Positions 57,103 through 64,000 of a stretch of 64,000 nt of DNA are shown in pieces. How positions within the stretch are numbered: position 1 is the stretch's first letter; every line of letters begins with the position of its first letter. The position numbers were made by a program, and so were the translations under genes. Source of the DNA: Pseudarthrobacter enclensis (GTDB taxonomy: Bacteria; Actinomycetota; Actinomycetes; Actinomycetales; Micrococcaceae); the NCBI RefSeq assembly GCF_030811655.1, contig NZ_JAUSRE010000006.1:124001-188000 (forward strand). The letters are read 5' to 3'. A model generated the notes under the pieces. The model saw nothing but the letters and a program-made list of their open reading frames with translations. It had not been told where the DNA came from and made no database searches.

Positions 57103-58512
57103 CTATGCCTTGGCGTCTGCCGTGGTGTCCTCGGCTTCGACAACCTCAGCCTCGGAAACCTCGGTCTCAGCCGCCCCGGTGGCGTCCGTGTCAGCAGCCT
57201 CGGCGGCAGGGGCTTCCTCACCGGCGGGGCGCACGAAGTCGCTCAGGTCAACAGCGTTGCCCTCGGTGTCGGTGACCGTAGCCTGGCCCAGGACCACTGC
57301 CAGGGCCTTGCGGCGGCGGACCTCGGAAACCATCATGGGGACCTGGCCGCTCTGATCGATGATCTGCGCGAACTGGTTCGGGTCCATGCCGTACTGGCTT
57401 GCGGTGGTGACGATGTAGTCGATCAGCTCGTTCTGGCTGACGTTGACTTCTTCCTTCTCAGCGATGGCGTCGAGGATGATCTCGTTCTGGAAGGCACGGG
57501 CGGTGTTTGCGCGCACTTCTTCACGGTGCTCTTCAGTGTCGTGCTCGCCGTCGCCGTGGCCGTTGCCTTCCTGGAAGTGGGCTTCCAGCTGCTCTTCGAC
57601 CACTGAGTCCGGAACGGGAACCTCAACCAGTTCAACCAGCTTGTCCAGGACCTTGTCGCGGGCTTCCACGCCCTGCTCGACGATCTTGGAGTCTGCAGCC
57701 TGCTTGGCCAGGTCTTCGCGGAGTTCGGCGAGGGTGTCGAACTCGGACGCGAGCTGGGCGAAGTCATCGTTCGCTTCGGGCAGTTCGCGTTCCTTGACGG
57801 CCTTTACGACGACCTTGACCTGGGCGGCTTCGCCGGCGTGGTCGCCGCCAACGAGGGTGGTGTCGAAGATGGCGTCTTCGTCTGCGCTGAGGCCGGTCAC
57901 GGCCTCGTCCATGCCCTCAAGCATGGTGCCGGCGCCAACCTGGTAGGACAGGCCGGCAGCGGAGTCGACCTCTTCGCCGTCGATCGTGGCCGTGATGTCG
58001 ATGGTGAGGAAGTCACCGTCGGCAGCGGGACGGTCGACGGACTTGAGCGTGCCGAAGCGGCCGCGCAGTTCGTCCAGGGCCTTGTCCACATCGGCTTCGG
58101 AGGATTCCGCAGCACCGACCTGGACCTCAATGCCGGAGTAGTCCGGGAGTTCGATTTCGGGACGGACGTCAACCTCTGCGGCGAACTTCAGTCCGCCGTC
58201 GGTTGCGGAGGGATCGGGCACCTCGGTGATTTCCACCTCGGGACGGCTCAGGGGGCGGATGCCGGATTCCTGCACGGCAGCCTGGTACCAGCCGTTGAGG
58301 CCATCGTTGATGGCGGTCTCCAGGACGTAGCCGCGGCCGACGCGCTGGTCGATGATCCTCGCGGGAACCTTGCCCTTGCGGAACCCGGGAACCTGGATCT
58401 GCGAAGCAACAGTCTTGTAGGCCGAGTCGATGCTGGGCTTCAGTTCCTCAAAGGGGACCTCAACATTGAGCTTGACCCGCGTGGGGGTGAGGTTCTCGAC
58501 AGCGCTCTTCAC
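57103..58512 (-). CDS. tig: Trigger factor
   Basis: The ribosome-associated chaperone and prolyl isomerase (469 aa). The N-terminal ribosome-binding region includes [15 protein letters not shown], the FKBP-like PPIase domain begins [15 protein letters not shown], and the C-terminal arms end in a long acidic Ala/Glu tail (~45 aa, [15 protein letters not shown]) common in Micrococcaceae. GTG at 58512 follows AGGAGTACTTAGACC. It is placed directly before clpP1P2, the usual order tig-clpP-clpX. Confidence 0.97.
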   Translation of the reverse strand: MKSAVENLTPTRVKLNVEVPFEELKPSIDSAYKTVASQIQVPGFRKGKVPARIIDQRVGRGYVLETAINDGLNGWYQAAVQESGIRPLSRPEVEITEVPDPSATDGGLKFAAEVDVRPEIELPDYSGIEVQVGAAESSEADVDKALDELRGRFGTLKSVDRPAADGDFLTIDITATIDGEEVDSAAGLSYQVGAGTMLEGMDEAVTGLSADEDAIFDTTLVGGDHAGEAAQVKVVVKAVKERELPEANDDFAQLASEFDTLAELREDLAKQAADSKIVEQGVEARDKVLDKLVELVEVPVPDSVVEEQLEAHFQEGNGHGDGEHDTEEHREEVRANTARAFQNEIILDAIAEKEEVNVSQNELIDYIVTTASQYGMDPNQFAQIIDQSGQVPMMVSEVRRRKALAVVLGQATVTDTEGNAVDLSDFVRPAGEEAPAAEAADTDATGAAETEVSEAEVVEAEDTTADAKA

Positions 58513-58589
58513 GGTCTAAGTACTCCTGGGTTGTGGGATGGGTTTCTGCAACGCGTGTGTGTCCAGGCCGACTGGTCCTGGCCGCAGAG

Positions 58590-58664
58590 TCGGGGTGACA
58601 GGATTTGAACCTGCGACTTCCTGCTCCCAAAGCAGGCGCTCTAGCCAAGCTGAGCTACACCCCG
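58590..58664 (-). tRNA. tRNA-Pro (anticodon TGG)
   Basis: 75 nt. Acceptor CGGGGTG/CACCCCG, D-arm GCTCAGCTTGGCTAGAGC, anticodon loop TTTGGGA in a CCTGC/GCAGG stem, T-loop TTCAAAT, discriminator A; CCA not encoded. It is 77 bases upstream of tig on the same strand. Confidence 0.97.
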
Positions 58665-58795
58665 TAAGTGCACAGGCAAGTCTACGGTGATACGCGCCGC
58701 GAATGCACATTTGACACGTAGGCCATGGATTAGGTTTAGTTGTATCCGGCTTGGACAGCCAGCCCGGAGTTTCCGCGAAAAACGGATCTTCCTTC

Positions 58796-58866
58796 GGGGA
58801 CGTAGCTTAATGGTAAAGCCTCAGTCTTCCAAACTGATTACGCGGGTTCGATTCCCGTCGTCCCCT
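58796..58866 (+). tRNA. tRNA-Gly (anticodon TCC)
   Basis: 71 nt. Acceptor GGGGACG/CGTCCCC, anticodon loop CTTCCAA in a TCAGT/ACTGA stem, T-arm GCGGGTTCGATTCCCGT, discriminator T, followed by an encoded CCA at 58867-58869. Confidence 0.97.
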
Positions 58867-58872
58867 CCATGG

Positions 58873-58902
58873 AAAAGGACCCCTCAGCAGAGGGGTCCTT
58901 TT
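58873..58902 (+). terminator. Terminator of tRNA-Gly
   Basis: AAAAGGACCCCTC (58873-58885) pairs with GAGGGGTCCTTTT (58890-58902) with loop AGCA; TTTT lies at the 3' side. Confidence 0.9.
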
Positions 58903-58931
58903 GGTTTAAGCCGGGCCGGCAGGCTGTCATG

Positions 58932-58997
58932 GGGCACTTTGCGGGCGTCGGCGCCCCATTCGGGCGCGGCCGACGGCGTGTCCGCGCCAAAGTGCCC
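58932..58997. repeat. Nested inverted repeat (cruciform-like)
   Basis: Outer arms GGGCACTTTG (58932-58941) and CAAAGTGCCC (58988-58997) enclose CGTCGGC/GCCGACG (58946-58952 and 58969-58975) and a central GCGCCC/GGGCGC hairpin. It lies between the tRNA-Gly terminator and the 3' end of the convergent Fpg-like gene. It may be a REP-like element or a second terminator for that gene; no U tract follows on either strand. Confidence 0.55.
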
Positions 58998-59023
58998 GTT
59001 TCCGCACCGGAGCAAAGAAGCGG

Positions 59024-59983
59024 CTAGTCCTGTGTCTGCTGGCAGTACGGGCACCAGTAGAGGTTGCGTCCGGCGAGCTCGGCGGTCAGCACGAGCGTGC
59101 GGCACACTCGGCAGGGCAGCCCTTGCCGCTTGTAGACGAAGTGGACATCCTCGCGGTGGGGAAAGTGCGCGCTCTTCGCCGGGACCGGCTGTCCCGCCGC
59201 GGCAGCCTTGGCAGCGCTGGTGCCGTCGAGGCGCCAGTATTTCGGCGGGGTGGTGATGATCCGGCCATCCGCGACGCCGTCGCCCATGACGGCCACGATG
59301 TCGCGCCAGAGCTTGCGGGCATCGTTGTCCGGGAGGGCGCTTCCGGGAAGCCACGGGTCCAGCCGGCGCCGGAAGAGGACTTCCGCACGGTAGACATTCC
59401 CGACGCCGGCAATCACCTTTTGGTCCATGAGCAGCGCCGCCAAGGGCGTCTTCCGGGACCGGAGGGTGGCCGCGAACCGGCCGGCGTCACCGCGGAGATT
59501 GCGCAGCGGGTCAGGGCCGAGACGCGCCAGGACAGACTCTACCTCCGCGGCAGTGATGGTCTCGCAGGTGGTGGCGCCGCGCAGGTCCGCCCAGCCGTGG
59601 CTCCCGGCCAGCCGGACGCGCACTGCCCCGACGGGAGCCGGCGGTCCCGCGTACGGCGCGGACCCGTCGTCGTCCCCGGCACCGAAGGCTTCCCGCTCCC
59701 CTACCCGCCGCGGGGCACCAATGCTGGACGCACCGGCGAACGTGCTGTCGCCGCCGAAGCTCCAGGCACCGTACAGGCCAAGGTGGACGTGCAGCACCAG
59801 GGAGTTGTCGAAGTGGAGGAACAGATGCTTGCCGTGCGCCTCCGCCGCCTCCAGCGTGTGGCCGTCCAGCAGCGCCGCTCCACCGCTGAACCTTCCCTGC
59901 GGGCTGGACACGGCGAGCTTCCCACCGGCGAAGACGTCCCCGAACTGCCGGGCAAGCCGGCGGACGGAGTGGCCTTCAGGCAC
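59024..59983 (-). CDS. Fpg/Nei family DNA glycosylase
   Basis: A 319-aa base-excision-repair glycosylase/AP lyase. The catalytic N-terminus is PEGHSVRR (Pro2, Glu3) after the initiator, which is the Nei type rather than Fpg (PELPE). The helix-two-turn-helix segment reads LLMDQKVIAGVGNVYRAEVL. The C-terminal zinc finger has Cys pairs CRVC and CPYC. Likely removes oxidised pyrimidines. The start is GTG at 59983, overlapping the rpiB stop by one base (TAGTG). Confidence 0.94.
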   Translation of the reverse strand: MPEGHSVRRLARQFGDVFAGGKLAVSSPQGRFSGGAALLDGHTLEAAEAHGKHLFLHFDNSLVLHVHLGLYGAWSFGGDSTFAGASSIGAPRRVGEREAFGAGDDDGSAPYAGPPAPVGAVRVRLAGSHGWADLRGATTCETITAAEVESVLARLGPDPLRNLRGDAGRFAATLRSRKTPLAALLMDQKVIAGVGNVYRAEVLFRRRLDPWLPGSALPDNDARKLWRDIVAVMGDGVADGRIITTPPKYWRLDGTSAAKAAAAGQPVPAKSAHFPHREDVHFVYKRQGLPCRVCRTLVLTAELAGRNLYWCPYCQQTQD

Positions 59984-60477
59984 TACTCGACAACCTCGCC
60001 GGTGGCTTCGAAGACAGCAATTTTTTCTATCCTGCGGACGTGGCGCTCATCGTTGCTGAACGGCTCGGCAAGGAAGGCTTCAACCAGTGCGGTGGCTTCT
60101 TCAACCGTGTGCTGGCGCCCGCCCAGGGCAACCACGTTGGCGTCATTGTGCTCGCGGGCCAGGGTGGCGGTGGAAAGGTTCCAGGCGAGGGCCGCGCGGA
60201 TGCCCTTGACCTTGTTGGCGGCGATCTGCTCTCCGTTGCCCGAACCACCCAGCACGATGCCCAGGGCGTGGACGCCGGCGTCCTGGTCTGCCACGACGGC
60301 AAGGGCAGCGTTGATGCAGAAGGACGGGTAATCGTCCTGGGGGTCGTAGACCTTGGGGCCATGGTCCACCACCTCGTACCCCTTGCCGGTCAGGTGGGTG
60401 ACCAGGTGGGCGCTGAGCTCCATGCCTGCGTGGTCGGTGGCGATATGGACCCGCGGGAAGGCAGGGGAAGTTGTCAC
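59983..60477 (-). CDS. rpiB: Ribose-5-phosphate isomerase B
   Basis: Interconverts ribose-5-phosphate and ribulose-5-phosphate in the pentose phosphate pathway (164 aa). RpiB features are IATDHAGMELS at the N-terminus, DYPSFCINAA (the catalytic Cys region; mycobacterial enzymes differ here) and LGGSGNGEQIAANKV. GTG at 60477 is preferred over the longer frame to 60513, since GGAAATTG lies just upstream. One-base overlap with the glycosylase gene suggests a common transcript. Confidence 0.95.
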   Translation of the reverse strand: MTTSPAFPRVHIATDHAGMELSAHLVTHLTGKGYEVVDHGPKVYDPQDDYPSFCINAALAVVADQDAGVHALGIVLGGSGNGEQIAANKVKGIRAALAWNLSTATLAREHNDANVVALGGRQHTVEEATALVEAFLAEPFSNDERHVRRIEKIAVFEATGEVVE

Positions 60478-60546
60478 GTGCAATTTCCATTCGGTTGTGG
60501 GGAGCCGGGCCATCCGGGTGGAGGCCGAACGACACCGATAAGGATA

Positions 60547-61560
60547 CTAGGACTCTCCGCCATGGACGGGCGGGGTTCCGCCCCGCCGGGCCCTGGCGGC
60601 CACACGCGTGAGTACTTCGGCCAGCTGCGCGGCGGAGGCCTGGCTGCCGCCGCTGACGGCCAGCCGCTGTCCATCAGTCTTGCTCACGACGACGGCGGGT
60701 CCGCTGCTGACGAGCATGGCGGCGGTTCCGCGGTGGTGCCGGTAGCCCCACCCGCCATAGTCGGCGGCTTTCACCTCCGCTGCGCTGGCGTCCGAGATGG
60801 CGCCTGCGGGTACATCCATGACCGGCACCACCCCGGCCAGCAGGACTTTCAGCCCCCGCCGGTCCGCCCTGATGCGCGCGAAAAGGAACGCGGCGCCGAT
60901 AAAGGCCAGGACCACCAGCAGGATACCCAGCCACGGCACCAGGAGGGCGATGAGGGCAGCCGGGAACAGTGAGGCGATGGCGATCATGACGAACACCGAG
61001 CTCCTTGCGTGCACCCACAGCCTGATGCTGTCGCGGGCCAGGTCGGGGTCCAGCTCCTTTGCGATGGCAGTCTGCAGCGCCCGGTCGTCATCTGGGGACC
61101 ATTGCCGGTCAGCTTTGTACACCATGCCCATGGCAACGCCAAGGGATACTGCCGCGCCGCTTCCGAGGGCAAGGACGGTCATGTCCACGTGCGACTGCCG
61201 GGCGTCCGCCAGGCCGGTCTGGCCGACGAGGCCCGCGGCAAGGGCAGAGGTGACGAACAGGCTCACGAAGAGGCCGGCGCCCATCATGATCCGCCGCATC
61301 ATCACCGGCCGGCCCAGGGGCACTGCCTGGAGCAGGACCAGCCACCCCGAAACCACGATCCCCGCGGCGCCGACCCCCACGTAGGCGCCGAAAGGCGCAA
61401 AGGAGGCGCCGCCGTCGTCCGTCCACTGGACGGCGAGTGGCTCCGGCAGGTCGGAGCGAAGCAGCAACGCGCAGAAGACAAAGCCGGCGGCAAGGACAAC
61501 CGGGAACCCTGCAGCGAAACGCAAGGCCTTTGTGTCCACCGAATCCAGCAGCTTTCCCAT
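60547..61560 (-). CDS. DUF1648-like membrane protein
   Basis: A 337-aa membrane protein with about five to six hydrophobic segments. The first begins near residue 10 and the following LAVQWTDDGGASFAPFGAY is the DUF1648 feature (P.HW...G..D type). A C-terminal soluble region of ~110 residues includes GYRHHRGTAAMLVSSGPAVVV. No function is known. ATG at 61560 was chosen as the first in a well-behaved frame; much longer upstream sequence is non-coding or antisense to pepN. It faces away from pepN with a 153-base gap. Confidence 0.8.
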   Translation of the reverse strand: MGKLLDSVDTKALRFAAGFPVVLAAGFVFCALLLRSDLPEPLAVQWTDDGGASFAPFGAYVGVGAAGIVVSGWLVLLQAVPLGRPVMMRRIMMGAGLFVSLFVTSALAAGLVGQTGLADARQSHVDMTVLALGSGAAVSLGVAMGMVYKADRQWSPDDDRALQTAIAKELDPDLARDSIRLWVHARSSVFVMIAIASLFPAALIALLVPWLGILLVVLAFIGAAFLFARIRADRRGLKVLLAGVVPVMDVPAGAISDASAAEVKAADYGGWGYRHHRGTAAMLVSSGPAVVVSKTDGQRLAVSGGSQASAAQLAEVLTRVAARARRGGTPPVHGGES

Positions 61561-61713
61561 GCAGTTAACGCTACCCCTGCAGGCGTTCAGCCAATCGCCA
61601 GGGCCTGCTGTGAGCTCCGCAACTTGCCAAGGAGTCAGGGGATGGAAGAATGCATCACAGTGCCGGAACCGGGACCACCGGCCGGCAGCCGAATCTTCTC
61701 TGGAGGGTCTCCT

Positions 61714-64000
61714 TTGCCAGGCATGAACCTGACGCGCGCCGAAGCCCGTGAGCGCGCCGAACTGATCACCGTCGAGTCCTACGAAGTCAGCCTGGACCTG
61801 ACGCGCGGCGGAGAGGTCTTCGGCAGCACCACCACCGTGAAATTCACTGCATCTGCGGGCGCATCCACCTTTATTGATGCCATCACCCGGACTGTTCACA
61901 GCGTGACCCTGAACGGCCGCAGCCTCGACCCCGCAGCCGTCTCGGACGGGATACGTATCCAGCTGCCCGACCTGGCCGGGCACAATGAACTGACGGTCGT
62001 GGCAGAGATGCCCTACATGAACACCGGTGAAGGCCTGCACCGGTTCGTTGACCCGGTGGACAACGAGGTCTACCTGTACACGCAGTTCGAGGTTCCCGAC
62101 TCCCGCCGGATGTTCGCGGTCTTCGAGCAGCCGGACCTGAAGGCAACCTTCGCTTTCACTGTCACGGCGCCGTCACACTGGGACGTGGTTTCCAGCTCCC
62201 CCACCCCCGAGCCGGTGGACGCCGGGGACGGCACGGCCCGGTCCACGTGGACGTTCGCGCCGACACCCCGGCTGTCCTCCTACGTCACAGCCCTGATCGC
62301 CGGCCCGTACCAGTCCGTCCGCAGTGAGGTCACGAGTTCGGACGGCCGGGTCATCCCGCTTGGGGTTTTCGCCAGGAAGTCGCTGATGCAGTACCTGGAT
62401 GCGGAGAACATCTTCGAACTCACCCGGCAGGGTTTCGGATTCTTCGAGGCACAGTTCGGCTGCCCCTACCCGTTTGAAAAGTACGACCAGCTCTTCGTGC
62501 CGGAGTTCAACGCCGGAGCCATGGAAAACGCCGGTGCGGTCACCATCCTGGAAGGCTACGTCTTCCGCAGCAAGGTCACCGGCGCCCAGATCGAGCGCCG
62601 CGCCATTACCGTGCTGCACGAACTGGCCCACATGTGGTTCGGAGACCTGGTGACCATGCGCTGGTGGAACGACCTCTGGCTCAACGAGTCCTTCGCCGAG
62701 TACATGTCGCACCTGGCGGCGGTGGAAGCCACGTCCTTCACCAGCGCCTGGACCACGTTCGCCTCCGTGGAGAAGTCCTGGGCCTACCGCCAGGACCAGC
62801 TGCCCACCACGCACCCCATCTTCGCCGAGATCAACAACCTGCAGGATGTGGAGGTCAACTTCGACGGCATCACGTACGCCAAGGGCGCCTCGGTACTCCG
62901 GCAGCTGGTGGCATGGGTTGGGCCGGAGCAGTTCATGGCCGGTGTCCGGGAGTACTTCGCCAAGCACGCCTGGCGCAACACCGAACTCCGCGACCTCCTG
63001 GTGGAACTGGAAAAGGCCAGCGGCCGGGACCTGGACGACTGGGGCCGGCAATGGCTGGAGACCGCCGGCGTGAACACCCTCGCTCCCGAACTGGAGGTGG
63101 ACGGGGACGGGAAGCTGCGCTCCTTTGCAATCGTGCAGTCTGCTGTTCCGGAGTGGCCCACCATCCGGCCGCACCGCCTGGCCGTGGGTTTCTACAACCT
63201 GAACGGTGCCGGGAAGCTTGAGCGGGTGCACCGCGAGGAGTTGGATGTCGACGGCGAACGCACCGAGGTGCCGGAGCTCGCGGGCATGGCACAGCCGGAC
63301 CTGGTCCTCGTCAACGACGACGACCTTGCGTACGCGAAGGTGCGCCTGGACCCGAAGTCCCTGGCCACCGCCACTGCCCACCTGAAGGATTTCGCCCAGA
63401 GCCTGCCCAGGACCCTCGTGTGGAACTCCGCCTGGGACGCCGCCCGGGACGGCGAGGCTCCGGCCCGCAAGTATGTGGAGCTGATCCTGTCCAACGTCGC
63501 CGCCGAGACGGATTCGTCCGTGATCCTGGTGCAGCTCCGCCAACTGGCCACCACCCTGAACTTCTATGTGGCCGAGGACCACAGGGAAGCAACCGCGGTC
63601 ACCGCCGTGGACCGGCTGTGGGACCTGGCCTCCGGCGTTCCGGGCGGTTCCGACGCGCAGCTGCAGTTCATCAAGTCCTTCGCGCTCCTGGCCCGCAGCG
63701 CGTCGCAGCTTGACCGGGTGGCCGGACTGCTGGAGGGCTCCGCTGCCCTGGAGGGGCTGAGCGTTGACCAGGACCTCCGCTGGGAACTGGTGGCCTCCCT
63801 GGTTGCCGGCGGCCGGATGGGGCAGGAGGGCATCGACGCGGAACTGGAACGGGATAACACGTCCAGCGGCCAGAACGCGGCGGCCCTGGCCAAAGCCGCC
63901 ATCCCCACGCCCGAAGCGAAAGCTGCCGCCTGGGACTCGATCGTGGTGAAGGGCGAACTGTCCAACGCGCTGCAGGGTTCGGCAGTCACCGGCTTCATGC
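61714..64000 (+). CDS. pepN: Aminopeptidase N (3' end outside window)
   Basis: An M1-family zinc aminopeptidase, which removes N-terminal residues from peptides produced by Clp and other proteases. The first ~762 residues are visible, of a family length of about 850. GAMENAG is at residue ~267, HELAH zinc motif at residues ~302-306 with the third ligand Glu in NESFAEY (~325), and DLWLNE follows. The TTG at 61714 is chosen because GGAGGG lies 7 bases upstream; an ATG three codons later is an alternative. The gene continues past the right edge. Confidence 0.95.
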   Translation, partial: MPGMNLTRAEARERAELITVESYEVSLDLTRGGEVFGSTTTVKFTASAGASTFIDAITRTVHSVTLNGRSLDPAAVSDGIRIQLPDLAGHNELTVVAEMPYMNTGEGLHRFVDPVDNEVYLYTQFEVPDSRRMFAVFEQPDLKATFAFTVTAPSHWDVVSSSPTPEPVDAGDGTARSTWTFAPTPRLSSYVTALIAGPYQSVRSEVTSSDGRVIPLGVFARKSLMQYLDAENIFELTRQGFGFFEAQFGCPYPFEKYDQLFVPEFNAGAMENAGAVTILEGYVFRSKVTGAQIERRAITVLHELAHMWFGDLVTMRWWNDLWLNESFAEYMSHLAAVEATSFTSAWTTFASVEKSWAYRQDQLPTTHPIFAEINNLQDVEVNFDGITYAKGASVLRQLVAWVGPEQFMAGVREYFAKHAWRNTELRDLLVELEKASGRDLDDWGRQWLETAGVNTLAPELEVDGDGKLRSFAIVQSAVPEWPTIRPHRLAVGFYNLNGAGKLERVHREELDVDGERTEVPELAGMAQPDLVLVNDDDLAYAKVRLDPKSLATATAHLKDFAQSLPRTLVWNSAWDAARDGEAPARKYVELILSNVAAETDSSVILVQLRQLATTLNFYVAEDHREATAVTAVDRLWDLASGVPGGSDAQLQFIKSFALLARSASQLDRVAGLLEGSAALEGLSVDQDLRWELVASLVAGGRMGQEGIDAELERDNTSSGQNAAALAKAAIPTPEAKAAAWDSIVVKGELSNALQGSAVTGFM

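Overview
The window is high-GC chromosomal DNA from an actinobacterium, most likely Arthrobacter or Pseudarthrobacter (Micrococcaceae). This rests on the class Ib nrdHIE / nrdF arrangement, a type 2 IleS behind a translational T-box, clpP1-clpP2 with a ClgR-type box, a protein of the mycothiol-dependent nitroreductase family, frequent GTG/TTG starts and gene-order blocks typical of that group. Most of it is core chromosome. I saw no prophage, insertion sequence, CRISPR array or replication origin.

Layout, left to right. 1-1987: the 5' part of a membrane-anchored alpha/beta hydrolase running off the left edge, then a gene-poor stretch with only ORF remnants. 1988-6013: nrdF, then nrdHIE, with an NrdR-type box upstream of nrdH and an intrinsic terminator separating nrdE from nrdF. 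6391-11100: a tightly coupled four-gene lipid-modification operon (FAD oxidoreductase, DUF1365 protein, two cyclopropane-synthase-type methyltransferases) facing a divergent LysR regulator. 12160-16341: a DUF2004 protein, then metF-metE with a structured leader and an operator-like palindrome. 16455-21523: two small unknown proteins and a carbohydrate ABC uptake operon (ROK regulator, lipoprotein, two permeases, no ATPase). 21641-27456: an RlmG/RsmC-like methyltransferase, a flavin monooxygenase divergent from a third cyclopropane-synthase paralogue, and a DUF3311/MctP-type monocarboxylate symporter pair. 27653-27993: two tRNA-Ala(GGC) genes, each with its own terminator.

28111-41065 is a conserved actinobacterial block read on the minus strand: rne, thiD-tenA behind a TPP riboswitch, rplU-rpmA, obgE-proB-proA, a small membrane protein, nadD, a proline/alanine-rich membrane protein and rsfS. 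41504-48160 holds a VKOR-type membrane oxidoreductase, ndk, a DUF4233 protein, folC and ileS with its T-box. 48252-54080 holds an endonuclease/exonuclease/phosphatase protein, an SDR, a DUF488 protein, valS and a DsbA-like protein. 54095-58866 is the protein-quality-control block clpX, clpP2, clpP1, tig, plus tRNA-Pro and tRNA-Gly. 59024-64000 holds a Fpg/Nei glycosylase, rpiB, a DUF1648 protein and pepN, which runs off the right edge.

Functional links: ClpX unfolds substrates for the ClpP1P2 peptidase, trigger factor assists folding next door, and PepN can trim the resulting peptides. MetF supplies 5-methyl-THF to MetE, and methionine becomes SAM, the donor for the four or more methyltransferases here. 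Nothing in the window is a clearly new defence or mobile system. The best candidates for new biology are the four-gene fatty-acyl modification operon with its unlinked third paralogue, and the three-way-junction leader upstream of metF. All statements come from reading sequence and translations; no database search was run.
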